From Nocardioides sp. PD653-B2 (GTDB lineage Bacteria; Actinomycetota; Actinomycetes; Propionibacteriales; Nocardioidaceae), in contig NZ_BDJE01000008.1 of the NCBI RefSeq assembly GCF_002117935.1, positions 89,833 through 153,832 of the forward strand: a stretch of 64,000 nt of DNA, read 5' to 3'. A program made the translations under genes and the position numbers. This document shows positions 50,965 to 58,076 of this stretch, piece after piece. The notes beneath the pieces are model-generated. The model had not been told where the DNA came from, searched no databases, and worked only from the letters and a program-made list of their open reading frames with translations. Each line of letters begins with the position of its first letter. The stretch's first letter is position 1.

Positions 50965-51105
50965 TGCCTCCCCCTCTGTCGCGCCGCCGTTGGCGCTCCA
51001 GAGTGCCTGACCCGCACGGTCCGGTGGCCTGAGAGGTTCCGGGGAGGAATTGCCCCTTCGGCGCCCCGGCCACGTCGTGCGCCGGGGACTCTCCCGTGCA
51101 GGAGT
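50965..51105 (-). promoter_or_regulatory. Glycine riboswitch (single aptamer) of gcvP
   Basis: Reading the minus strand, the conserved strings occur in order: GGGAGAG (start, near 51090-51096), GCCGAAGGGGCAA, AACCTCTCAGG, GGACCGTG and GACAGAGGGGGAGG (end, near 50967-50980). These are the hallmarks of a glycine aptamer. Only one aptamer is seen; tandem copies are common elsewhere. The RNA sits 26 nt before the gcvP ATG, so it may control ribosome access or termination. Confidence 0.88.
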
Positions 51106-51118
51106 GTCAGCACGGCCT

Positions 51119-51124
51119 AATCTA
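51119..51124 (-). promoter_or_regulatory. -10 box (TAGATT) of the gcvP riboswitch transcript
   Basis: TAGATT on the minus strand places a transcription start near 51112, about 7 nt before the aptamer. No clear -35 hexamer is seen. Confidence 0.45.
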
Positions 51125-51145
51125 CCGGCCGATCTCGGCAGAGAC

Positions 51146-51185
51146 GACGTCGGCCCGCCGCCCGGAGGGGCGACGGGCCGACGTC
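51146..51185 (-). terminator. Strong hairpin terminator after the MerR gene
   Basis: GACGTCGGCCCG (from 51146) pairs perfectly with CGGGCCGACGTC (to 51185), with further pairing toward the loop. It lies 17 nt after the MerR stop and upstream of the riboswitch promoter, isolating gcvP from the upstream cluster. Confidence 0.75.
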
Positions 51186-51202
51186 CGTGGTTCGGGTGGG
51201 TG

Positions 51203-51802
51203 CTACCCCGTCTTGCGGGCCGCCCGGCGAGCGGCGAGCTCGTCGCCGGCGGTCGGCTCGGCCTCGGCCTCGGCGGTGCGCTCGGACGGCAGCTCGGCGA
51301 GGGTGCCCTCGATCTCCTGCCAGACACCGCCGATCGCGATGCCGAACACGCCCTGGCCGCCCTGGAGGAGGTCGATGATCTCGTCGTTGCTGGTGCACTC
51401 GTAGACCGAGACGCCGTCGCTCATCAGCGTGACCCGGGTCAGGTCGTCGGTGCCGCGCAGCCGCAGGTGCTGGACGGCCGTACGGATCTGCTGCAGCGAG
51501 ATCCCGGCGTCGAGGAGACGCTTGACGACCTTGAGCAGCAAGATGTCCTGGAACGAGTAGAGCCGCTGGGAGCCGGAGCCCTTGGCGCCGCGCACGGTCG
51601 GCTCGATCAGTCCGGTGCGGGCCCAGTAGTCGAGCTGCCGGTAGGTGATGCCGGCGGCGTTGCACGCGGTCGGCCCGCGGTAGCCGGTGTCGCTGGGCAG
51701 CGGGGAGACGTCGTCGGTGAAGAGCAGGCCCTGCTCCTCGGCCGCCTCGACAGCCAGGGCCGCCTCGACGCCCTCGCCGTGCTGCTGCTCGTTCTCGTTC
51801 AC
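51203..51802 (-). CDS. MerR-family regulator (Rv1830/McdR-like)
   Basis: A 199-residue protein. The MerR helix-turn-helix ITYRQLDYWARTGLIEP is followed by the wing RLYSFQDILLLKVVKRLLDAGISLQQIRTAV. An acidic, flexible N-terminus (about 45 residues) precedes it. The C-terminal domain (LRGTDDLTRVTLMSDGVSVYEC) is shared with mycobacterial Rv1830 as I remember it, and lacks metal-binding cysteines of classical MerR. Gene order with DUF151 and FtsR-like MerR supports orthology. It has its own promoter with a palindrome over the -10 region. Confidence 0.9.
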   Translation of the reverse strand: MNENEQQHGEGVEAALAVEAAEEQGLLFTDDVSPLPSDTGYRGPTACNAAGITYRQLDYWARTGLIEPTVRGAKGSGSQRLYSFQDILLLKVVKRLLDAGISLQQIRTAVQHLRLRGTDDLTRVTLMSDGVSVYECTSNDEIIDLLQGGQGVFGIAIGGVWQEIEGTLAELPSERTAEAEAEPTAGDELAARRAARKTG

Positions 51803-51907
51803 TCGGTCCTCCGCTGGCTACTCCGTGTGCGTAACTCCCGGGGAAGGGTGCCGGTCGGCCCACGATGATCGGGCACCACAGCGGTGGAGTTACAACAGAG
51901 ACAGTTC

Positions 51908-51936
51908 AAGGTAGGCCTCTACCTGAGGGTCGTCAA
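51908..51936 (-). promoter_or_regulatory. Promoter of the MerR gene with embedded operator
   Basis: TTGACG (51931-51936) is followed after exactly 17 nt by TACCTT (51908-51913), a good housekeeping promoter. The inverted repeat AGGTAG-GCCT-CTACCT (51909-51924) covers the -10 box and part of the spacer, which suits a MerR-type operator. A second palindrome TCAACCT-C-AGGTTGA (51962-51976) lies 26 bp upstream of the -35 hexamer. Confidence 0.65.
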
Positions 51937-51961
51937 AGAGGTGGGCGGCGTGTCGCAACCA

Positions 51962-51976
51962 TCAACCTCAGGTTGA
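51962..51976. promoter_or_regulatory. Palindrome TCAACCTCAGGTTGA upstream of the MerR promoter
   Basis: A perfect 7-1-7 palindrome. Its right half extends into TTGAGGGT, a string also found at the garA promoter (53843-53850). It may bind one of the two MerR proteins of the cluster. Confidence 0.4.
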
Positions 51977-51991
51977 GGGTTAGACCTGTGC

Positions 51992-52465
51992 TCAGTCCTG
52001 CGGGGCCTCGAAGTCCTCCGGCGTGACCTGGTCGAGGAACTCGCGGAACTTCTCGACCTCGTCCTCCTGCTCGGCGGGCACAGCGAGGCCGGCCTCGTCG
52101 AGGACCTCCTCCGCGCACATGATCCGGGTGCCCGTGCGCAGCGCGAGCGCGATCGAGTCCGACGGGCGGGCGCTGACCTCCGCACCGGAGCCGAAGACCA
52201 GGTTCGCGAAGAAGACCCCGTCCTTCACGTCCGTGATCTGGACCTCGGTGAGCTCGTTGCCGGTCGCGTCGAGCACGTCCTTCATCAGGTCGTGCGTCAG
52301 CGGCCGCGGCGGGACGACGCCCTGCTGGGCGAACGCGATCGCGGTGGCCTCGACCGCCCCGATCCAGATGGGGAGGTAGCGCTCCCCCGTCACCTCGCGC
52401 AGCAGCACGATCGGCTGGTTCGAGGGCATCTCGACCCGGACACCCATGACATCGACTTCGCGCAC
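51992..52465 (-). CDS. Bifunctional nuclease family protein (DUF151)
   Basis: A 157-residue protein. MGVRVEMPSNQPIVLLREV, YLPIWIGAVEATAIAF and RPSDSIALALRTG define the DUF151/BFN fold. Plant members are nucleases; the bacterial role is uncertain. The GTG at 52465 is preferred over an in-frame GTG 9 nt upstream because TAGGGT ends 7 nt before it; the upper GTG overlaps this box. It is the Rv1829 equivalent by order. Confidence 0.9.
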   Translation of the reverse strand: MREVDVMGVRVEMPSNQPIVLLREVTGERYLPIWIGAVEATAIAFAQQGVVPPRPLTHDLMKDVLDATGNELTEVQITDVKDGVFFANLVFGSGAEVSARPSDSIALALRTGTRIMCAEEVLDEAGLAVPAEQEDEVEKFREFLDQVTPEDFEAPQD

Positions 52466-52472
52466 GTCCCTC

Positions 52473-52478
52473 ACCCTA
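52473..52478 (-). promoter_or_regulatory. -10 box (TAGGGT) of the DUF151 gene
   Basis: TAGGGT on the minus strand ends 7 nt before the GTG at 52465 and sets the likely start. Confidence 0.5.
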
Positions 52479-52507
52479 CTCCCGGCCGAAAGGCCGCGGG
52501 CGCCGCC

Positions 52508-53248
52508 TCAGGTGCGGCGCAGACCCGCCTTGACGAGGGTCGCGTGCAGTCGCACGGACAGCGCCGCGATCTCGCTGACCGCGTCGTCGGCCCGGGCCTT
52601 CGCGGCGGCGTCGCGGCCACCCCGGTGCGGCGCGATGACCTGCTCCACCAGGCCGACCTCGCGGTCGGCGGCCGTCTTGAAGGCGCGCAGGTGGCGCGGC
52701 TCGAAGCCGAAGTCCGCGAGCTCGCGGGCCGTGGTGGCGACCACCAGCGCGTCGGTGTCGTAGTGACCGGTGCCGGCGCGCGGGGTGACCAGGCCGAACT
52801 GCTCGAGCTCGTCGAGCAGCTCCTCGGAGATCTCGGCGATCTTCACGAGCTCGCGGCGCGACAGCCGGACCTGGTCGCGCCGGTTGAAGGACTCGGCGCT
52901 CGGCAGTCCGTCGGCCGCGAGCGCGACCCGCGGGACCGTCGGCACGACCGGGTCGATCGGCGGCGGCTCGAGGCCGCGGTCGATCGCGTCGAGGTGCTCG
53001 CCGATGACCTTGAGGGGCAGGTAGTGGTCGCGCTGCATGCGCAGCACGTAGCGCAGCCGGTCGACGTCGTCGTGGGAGAACTTGCGGTAGCCCGACTGGG
53101 TGCGCTCGGGCTTGATCAGCCCCTTGTCCTCCAGGAACCGGATCTTCGGGATGGTGATGCCGGGGTAGTCGGGACGCAGCTGGTCCAGCACCTCACCGAT
53201 GTTCATGCGGGCCCGGGCGGACGCGGACGCTCCGGACGGGACGCTCAT
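52508..53248 (-). CDS. MerR-family regulator (FtsR/Rv1828-like)
   Basis: A 246-residue protein. It has the MerR helix-turn-helix (MNIGEVLDQLRPDYPGITIPKIRFLEDKGLI), PERTQSGYRKFSHDDVDRLRYVL, and a long C-terminal domain. The mid region RRDQVRLSRRELVKIAEISEELLDELEQFGLV resembles a second wing-like unit. C. glutamicum FtsR, the likely orthologue, activates ftsZ. The ATG overlaps the stop of garA (ATGA), so regulator and FHA protein are coupled. Confidence 0.9.
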   Translation of the reverse strand: MSVPSGASASARARMNIGEVLDQLRPDYPGITIPKIRFLEDKGLIKPERTQSGYRKFSHDDVDRLRYVLRMQRDHYLPLKVIGEHLDAIDRGLEPPPIDPVVPTVPRVALAADGLPSAESFNRRDQVRLSRRELVKIAEISEELLDELEQFGLVTPRAGTGHYDTDALVVATTARELADFGFEPRHLRAFKTAADREVGLVEQVIAPHRGGRDAAAKARADDAVSEIAALSVRLHATLVKAGLRRT

Positions 53249-53787
53249 GCGGTCTCGTGGCCGGCGAAGAACACCAGGCGGTACTTGCCGATCTGGACCT
53301 CGTCGCCGTCGGTGAGCTGGACCCGGTCGATCCGGTCGCGGTTGACGTAGGTGCCGTTGAGGCTGCCGACGTCGCTCACCGTGAACGTGTCGCCGCTGCG
53401 GTGGAACTCCGCATGCCGACGCGACACCGTCACGTCGTCGAGGAAGATCTCGCTGTCGGGGTGCCGACCGGCGTTGACGACGTCGGCGTCGAGCAGGAAG
53501 CGGCTCCCGGAGCCGGGTCCGCGCTGGACGACCAACAGGGCGTGGCCCGAGGGCAGCGCGTCGACCGCGGCCGCGTCGACCGCGTTGAGCTGCCGGTCGG
53601 ACGTCTCGACCTTGTCGGCCCCGGTGCCGATGGAGATGGTGGCCGTGGACTCGCCGTCTCCCGCGCCCGGCGTCTCCCCCGCCCCTGACGGCTCGGCCGG
53701 CTCGGGGGTCACCAGCCGGGTGCCGCACTGCGAGCAGAAGCGGGCGTCATCGGGGTTCTGCCTGCCACACGAGGTGCAGAACGGCAT
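53245..53787 (-). CDS. garA: FHA-domain protein (GarA/OdhI-like) with N-terminal zinc ribbon
   Basis: A 180-residue protein. The N-terminus is a four-cysteine zinc ribbon (Cys4, Cys7, Cys18, Cys21: CTSCG...FCSQCG). After an acidic linker the FHA domain runs from LLVVQRGPGSGSRFLLD to the end, with AGRHPDSEIFLDDVTVSRRH and GSLNGTYVN for phosphothreonine binding. GarA/OdhI inhibits 2-oxoglutarate dehydrogenase when unphosphorylated. The usual N-terminal ETTS phosphosite is not present as such; STATIS in the linker is a possible substitute. A zinc ribbon is not in GarA or OdhI. It is the first gene of a transcript with merR. Confidence 0.88.
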   Translation of the reverse strand: MPFCTSCGRQNPDDARFCSQCGTRLVTPEPAEPSGAGETPGAGDGESTATISIGTGADKVETSDRQLNAVDAAAVDALPSGHALLVVQRGPGSGSRFLLDADVVNAGRHPDSEIFLDDVTVSRRHAEFHRSGDTFTVSDVGSLNGTYVNRDRIDRVQLTDGDEVQIGKYRLVFFAGHETA

Positions 53788-53846
53788 CGGTCAGTCCTTC
53801 GGTCGCCATCGGATCGCGGTGTCCCGAACCCTTAACGCGGGGTTGA

Positions 53847-53861
53847 GGGTGACGGTCACCC
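53847..53861. promoter_or_regulatory. Palindromic operator at the garA transcription start
   Basis: GGGTGAC-G-GTCACCC is a perfect 7-1-7 palindrome directly downstream of the garA -10 box. Its position over the expected transcription start suits a repressor site. AACCC/GGGTT half-sites lie just beyond it. Confidence 0.55.
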
Positions 53862-53862
53862 G

Positions 53863-53890
53863 AACTTATCAGCCCGCGCCCGACGTTCAA
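53863..53890 (-). promoter_or_regulatory. Promoter of garA-merR
   Basis: On the minus strand TTGAAC (53885-53890) and TAAGTT (53863-53868) are 16 nt apart. The transcription start would be near 53856, leaving a ~70-nt leader. Confidence 0.55.
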
Positions 53891-53929
53891 GCGAACTCGG
53901 GGCGACCGGCCGGGGGTGCCGGCCGGGGA

Positions 53930-54316
53930 TCAGACGTTGAGCGACGCCTCGTAGGTGATGGCGTCCATCAGGTCGTCGAGCTGACCGCCGGAGGACGGCA
54001 CGACCTCGAAGAGCCAGCCGCCGCCGTACGGGTCGTTGTTGACCAGCTCGGGGGTGGAGTCGAGCGCGTCGTTGCGGGCCACGACCTCACCCGAGATCGG
54101 TGCATAGACGTCACTGACCGACTTGGTCGACTCGAGCTCACCGCAGGTGCCGCCGGCGTCGACGGTGTCGCCGACCTCGGGGAGCGACACGTAGACGATG
54201 TCGCCGAGGGCGTCCTGGGCGTAGTGGGTGATCCCGATCCGCACGGACCCCTCCTGCTCACCCGGCTGGCGGACCCACTCGTGCTCGGTGGTGTACATCA
54301 GGTCGTCGGGATACAA
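53930..54316 (-). CDS. gcvH: Glycine cleavage system H protein
   Basis: A 128-residue lipoyl carrier. The lipoylated lysine is in ELESTKSVSDVYAPISGEV, the standard GcvH context. The start is TTG at 54316, chosen because it gives MYPDDLMYTTEHEWV like other GcvH proteins and has a strong Shine-Dalgarno (GGAGGA) 7 nt before it; an ATG at 54298 is the alternative. It is unlinked from gcvP by four regulatory genes. Confidence 0.94.
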   Translation of the reverse strand: MYPDDLMYTTEHEWVRQPGEQEGSVRIGITHYAQDALGDIVYVSLPEVGDTVDAGGTCGELESTKSVSDVYAPISGEVVARNDALDSTPELVNNDPYGGGWLFEVVPSSGGQLDDLMDAITYEASLNV

Positions 54317-54370
54317 GGCGTTTTCCTCCGGTCGAGCTCGGGTGGGTGTGCGGGTGCACCAGCCGTGAGG

Positions 54371-55150
54371 CTACTGCGACGTGTTCGGGAGTGCGTACTC
54401 CGGTCGCTCGGGCTCGACGACGCTCTCGATGTCGAGCGACGGGAGCTCGTCGACCTCGACCGTCGCGCCGCCCTCCTCGAACTGGTCGCGCGGCCCCTTC
54501 GGGAAGTCGATGCCCGACTCGGCGAGCAGGTGCGGCTCGCCGATGACGTCCACGACGTACGGCGAGGACACCAGCTGGTCGCCGACCAGGATGCCGCCGA
54601 CCCCGTCCGCGAACGACGTGCTCGCGACCACGCGCACCTCGCCGTTGATCTGGATCGCCTCGGCCCCGGCGGTGCGGAGCTCCTGGATCATGTCGACCAC
54701 CGTGTTGATGTCGACGGCGGTGTCGCCCTCGGTGATCGTCACCCGGATCCCGGGACCGGTGACCGGCACCAGCCCGGCCAGGATGGCCAGGGTCTCGGCC
54801 TCGTCCTGAGCCTGGGCGAGGGCCGCCTCGCGGGCTCCGGTGCTCGACTGCAGGTCGTCGCGGGTGTGCTGGAGCCGGGCGATCTCGGCCTCGGCGCGCT
54901 GCGTGGTCCCGGCGAGGCCGTTGAGCACGTCGATCAGGTCCTGCTCGCGCAGGCTGCCGTAGGTGTTGTCGACCTCGTTGAAGCGCACCTGGGTGATCGA
55001 GGCGAAGCCCACCAGCGCGAGCAGCACGGCGACCACGAGCTGGCCGCGCGACGGCCGCAGGAACGCGCGCCGCAGGCGGTCCCGCCCCGACGGCTGCCGC
55101 TCGGGCGTCGCCTCGGCGCCGCCGTGGTCGTCCTCGAGGTCGTCAGGCAT
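54371..55150 (-). CDS. DUF881 family protein
   Basis: A 259-residue protein. One membrane helix (GQLVVAVLLALVGFASI), a coiled coil (RAEAEIARLQHTRDDLQSS) and the DUF881 domain with VPVTGPGIRVTITEGD and MIQELRTAGAEAIQINGEVRV. Probably an extracytoplasmic anchored protein; the function is not known. Start overlaps the end of the small basic protein gene by 8 bp. Rv1825 equivalent by order. Confidence 0.88.
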   Translation of the reverse strand: MPDDLEDDHGGAEATPERQPSGRDRLRRAFLRPSRGQLVVAVLLALVGFASITQVRFNEVDNTYGSLREQDLIDVLNGLAGTTQRAEAEIARLQHTRDDLQSSTGAREAALAQAQDEAETLAILAGLVPVTGPGIRVTITEGDTAVDINTVVDMIQELRTAGAEAIQINGEVRVVASTSFADGVGGILVGDQLVSSPYVVDVIGEPHLLAESGIDFPKGPRDQFEEGGATVEVDELPSLDIESVVEPERPEYALPNTSQ

Positions 55151-55475
55151 GGAACAGGTGTCTCCGGATCGCGGCGACGTTGGAGAAGATCCGGATCCCG
55201 AGGACGACGATCACGCCGGTCGACAGCTGCCCGCCGACGCCGAGCTTGTCGCCGAGATAGACGATGCCGGCCGCGATCACGACGTTGCTGACGAACGAGA
55301 CCACGAAGACCTTGTCGTCGAAGATCCCGTCGAGGTAGGCGCGCAGGCCACCGAACACGGCGTCGAGAGCGGCCACGACCGCGATCGGGAGGTAGGGCTC
55401 GAGGCCCAGGGGCACGTCGGGCTGGAACACGACGCCCAGCACGATCCCGACCAGCAGCCCGAGTGCGGCGATCAC
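55143..55475 (-). CDS. sbp: Small basic family protein (DUF1290)
   Basis: A 110-residue protein with three hydrophobic helices. LGLLVGIVLGVVFQPDVPLGLEPYLPIAVVAALDAVFGGLRA is the recognisable family signature. The name is historical; function is unknown. The GTG start overlaps the upstream DUF881 stop (GTGA). Rv1824 equivalent. Found together with DUF881 genes across actinobacteria. Confidence 0.9.
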   Translation of the reverse strand: MIAALGLLVGIVLGVVFQPDVPLGLEPYLPIAVVAALDAVFGGLRAYLDGIFDDKVFVVSFVSNVVIAAGIVYLGDKLGVGGQLSTGVIVVLGIRIFSNVAAIRRHLFHA

Positions 55476-56368
55476 GGCTCTGTCTCCTTCTGCGGCTGGT
55501 TCAGGTTCTGTTGGGCCGTGCCCTGGACCGCTGAGCGGAGCCGCAGGAGCCTGCTCGGCGCGGCCGGGAGGGACAGCTGGTCCACATTGTCCATGTCGAC
55601 CACGATCCCGACCTGGTTGGGGAGGTCGAAGAACTGCCGGCCGCTCGCCGTGTCGAGGAGCCTGCCCTGCAGGGTGTCCTTGTCGCCGATCGCCGCGACG
55701 ACGTACGGCGGCGACAGCGCCTGGAAGTTCACCCGGATCACGATCCCGGAGTTGCGGATCGCGGAGCGCGAGGTGAGCCGCATCCCGTTGATCGAGATCG
55801 CCTCGGCGCCGGCGCGCCACAGCCCGTTGACCAGCAGCGCGAGGTCGGAGTCCTTGACCTCGCCGCCCGGGATGCCGCTCGGGTCGTCGTCGACGGTGAT
55901 CCGGATGCCGGGACCGGAGACGGCCCGGAAGCCGCTGACGGCCCCGAGCCGCACCTTCCGGTTCTGGGCGGCCTGCTCGGAGGACGTCACCTCGTCGAGG
56001 TTGTCCTGGAGCCCGACGTTGAGCTCACGGAGCTTCACGATCTGGCGCTGGAGCTCGGCGACGTCGTCGCGGCTCTCGTCGATCCGGCTGACCAGGCTGG
56101 CCCGGCCCGCGTCGTCCACACCGGCGCGGGCGGACGTCTGCAGCGCCGCGACGGTCACCAGCAGGCCGAACGCGGCGACCACGACTGCCGCGGTCCGGTG
56201 AGGCCGGCTGCGGCGCGGGCCGTCGCCGCCGGTGGCGGCGCGCTCGGCGGCCTTGCGCGCCGCGACGTGGAGGTAGTCCTCGTCCAACGACTGCTGGGTG
56301 ATCAGGGTGAGCAGCGGCGTGCTGACCCGGTCCTGGTGCCGGAGCTGCTCCAGCGTGGGCTCAGGCAT
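55472..56368 (-). CDS. DUF881 family protein
   Basis: A 298-residue protein. A cytoplasmic N-terminus of about 55 residues, one membrane helix (RTAAVVVAAFGLLVTVAAL), a coiled coil (DESRDDVAELQRQIVKLRELN) and a DUF881 domain (SGPGIRITVDDDPSGIPGG, LWRAGAEAISINGMRL). It is the upstream member of the DUF881-sbp-DUF881 trio. Overlaps the phosphatidyltransferase by 8 bp. Rv1823 equivalent. Confidence 0.88.
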   Translation of the reverse strand: MPEPTLEQLRHQDRVSTPLLTLITQQSLDEDYLHVAARKAAERAATGGDGPRRSRPHRTAAVVVAAFGLLVTVAALQTSARAGVDDAGRASLVSRIDESRDDVAELQRQIVKLRELNVGLQDNLDEVTSSEQAAQNRKVRLGAVSGFRAVSGPGIRITVDDDPSGIPGGEVKDSDLALLVNGLWRAGAEAISINGMRLTSRSAIRNSGIVIRVNFQALSPPYVVAAIGDKDTLQGRLLDTASGRQFFDLPNQVGIVVDMDNVDQLSLPAAPSRLLRLRSAVQGTAQQNLNQPQKETEP

Positions 56369-56960
56369 CGGTGGCCGCCGCCCGCCGTTCGGTGGTGGCG
56401 AGCAGGGTCCGCACCTGCCACGCGTAGAGGACGCCCGCCCACCAGTAGAGGCCGATGCCCCAGATCGCGAACGCCCAGCCGAAGACGTTGGCCAGGGTCG
56501 CCACCGTGCCGTCGCCGTCGCCGAGGAGCAGCAGCGGGAAGGCGTAGAGCAGGTTGAAGGTCGCGGCCTTGCCGAGGAAGTGCACCGGGAGCGCGCTGTA
56601 GCCGCGGGTGCGCAGCAGCGGGACCAGCCCCCACAGCAGGAGGTCGCGCAGCGGCAGCGAGAGCGCCACCCACCACGGGATGACCTCGCGCAGCGCCAGC
56701 CCGACGACGACGGCCAGGATGTAGAGCCGGTCGGCGACCGGGTCGAGGATCTGGCCCAGCGTGGAGGTCTGACCGAGCTTGCGGGCCAGGAAGCCGTCGA
56801 GGAAGTCGGTGATGCCCGAGACCATGAGCAGCGCCAGCGCCCAGCCGTCGGCCTCGGGCCCGAGGATCAGCCAGAGGAAGACGGGCACCCCGGCCAGCCG
56901 GATCATGCTGAGCAGGTTGGGCACCGTCCACACGCGACTGCGCGTCGAGTCGTCCGCCAC
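56361..56960 (-). CDS. CDP-alcohol phosphatidyltransferase family protein
   Basis: A 199-residue protein with several membrane helices. The catalytic CDP-alcohol motif D-G-x2-A-R-x8-G-x3-D-x3-D reads DGFLARKLGQTSTLGQILDP, then VADR. Order fits PgsA2 (Rv1822), a probable phosphatidylglycerophosphate or cardiolipin synthase. The GTG at 56960 has an AGGGAA ribosome site; a GTG at 57005 is possible but adds a polar stretch without homology. Confidence 0.9.
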   Translation of the reverse strand: MADDSTRSRVWTVPNLLSMIRLAGVPVFLWLILGPEADGWALALLMVSGITDFLDGFLARKLGQTSTLGQILDPVADRLYILAVVVGLALREVIPWWVALSLPLRDLLLWGLVPLLRTRGYSALPVHFLGKAATFNLLYAFPLLLLGDGDGTVATLANVFGWAFAIWGIGLYWWAGVLYAWQVRTLLATTERRAAATDA

Positions 56961-57026
56961 TGATTCCCTGCACTTCGATGATGTCCGGGGGCTGTTGCCG
57001 AGCACACCCTATCGGCCGGGTCGACC

Positions 57027-58076
57027 TCAGACCGAGTCCTCGAGGTGTGCCGCGTCGCGGATCTCGCCGACCAGCTCCTCGATGACGTCCTCCAGGGTGA
57101 CCAGCCCGAGCGTGACCCCCGCGTCGTCGACCACCCGCGCCATGTGGGCGCCACGCCGCTGGAGCGTCTCGAGCGCGTCGTGCAGCGGCTCGTCGGCGGT
57201 GACCGGCGCGAACGGCCGGATCCACTTGTCGTCGATGGGCCGCTCGCGGCGCTCCTCGTCGGGCTCGAGCACGTCCTTGATGTGCAGGTAGCCGAGCAGC
57301 TCCCCGTCGTCGGAGACCACCGGGAAGCGGCTGAAGCCGGTCGCGGCGCACAGCGCCTCGACGTCGGCCCCGGTCGACCCGCGGCGCACCGTGGTGAGGC
57401 TCTCGGGCGGCATCAGGACCGCGGTGACGGTCTTCTCGGTGAAGCCGAGCGCACCGGCCAGGCGGTCGTACTCGTCGGCCTCGAGCAGGCCCTCGCCCCG
57501 CGACTCCTCGACCAGCGCGGCGACCTCCTCGCGGGTGAAGGTCGAGCTGACCTCGTCGGTGAGCTTGGCGCCGAGCAGGCGCAGGATCACCGAGGCGAGC
57601 GCGTTGATCACGACCACCACCGGGCGCAGCACGGTGACGATGGCCCAGATCGGCGGGCCGAGCACCAGGGCGGCGCGGTCGGGCCCGGCGAGCGCGATGT
57701 TCTTCGGGATCATCTCGCCGAGCACGACGTGCAGGTAGACGACCACCGCGAGCGCGATCACGAACGAGACCGGGTGGAGGGCGCCCTCGGGCAGGTGGAG
57801 GGCGTGCAGCCCGGGCTCGACCAGGTGGGCGACGGCGGGCTCGCCGACGGCACCCAGGACCAGGGAGCAGACCGTGATGCCGAGCTGGTTGACACCGATG
57901 ACCAGGGAGATGTTCTCCATCGCCTTGATCGTGGTCTTCGCCATCCGGGACCCGGCCTCGGCGCGCGGCTCGATCTGGGTACGACGAGCCGAGACGAGGG
58001 CGAACTCCGCAGCGACGAAGAACGCGTTGCCGAGCAGGAGCAGGATCGCGAGCGCGACCGCGGTGCCGCTGTTCAT
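57027..58076 (-). CDS. CNNM/CorC-type membrane protein (hemolysin family)
   Basis: A 349-residue protein. The N-terminal DUF21 domain has three to four helices (AVALAILLLLGNAFFVAAEFALVSARR, LGEMIPKN). Two CBS domains follow from MPPESLTTVRRGSTGADVEAL to VTLEDVIEELVGEIRDA. The family transports or senses Mg/Co. The C-terminal CorC_HlyC domain is missing, so the protein is shorter than its upstream neighbour. The ATG overlaps the stop of that gene (ATGA). Confidence 0.9.
   Translation of the reverse strand: MNSGTAVALAILLLLGNAFFVAAEFALVSARRTQIEPRAEAGSRMAKTTIKAMENISLVIGVNQLGITVCSLVLGAVGEPAVAHLVEPGLHALHLPEGALHPVSFVIALAVVVYLHVVLGEMIPKNIALAGPDRAALVLGPPIWAIVTVLRPVVVVINALASVILRLLGAKLTDEVSSTFTREEVAALVEESRGEGLLEADEYDRLAGALGFTEKTVTAVLMPPESLTTVRRGSTGADVEALCAATGFSRFPVVSDDGELLGYLHIKDVLEPDEERRERPIDDKWIRPFAPVTADEPLHDALETLQRRGAHMARVVDDAGVTLGLVTLEDVIEELVGEIRDAAHLEDSV

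Noticed and set aside
50940..51113. N-terminal extension of gcvP
   Set aside because: It translates the glycine riboswitch; the ATG at 50939 matches the family start.
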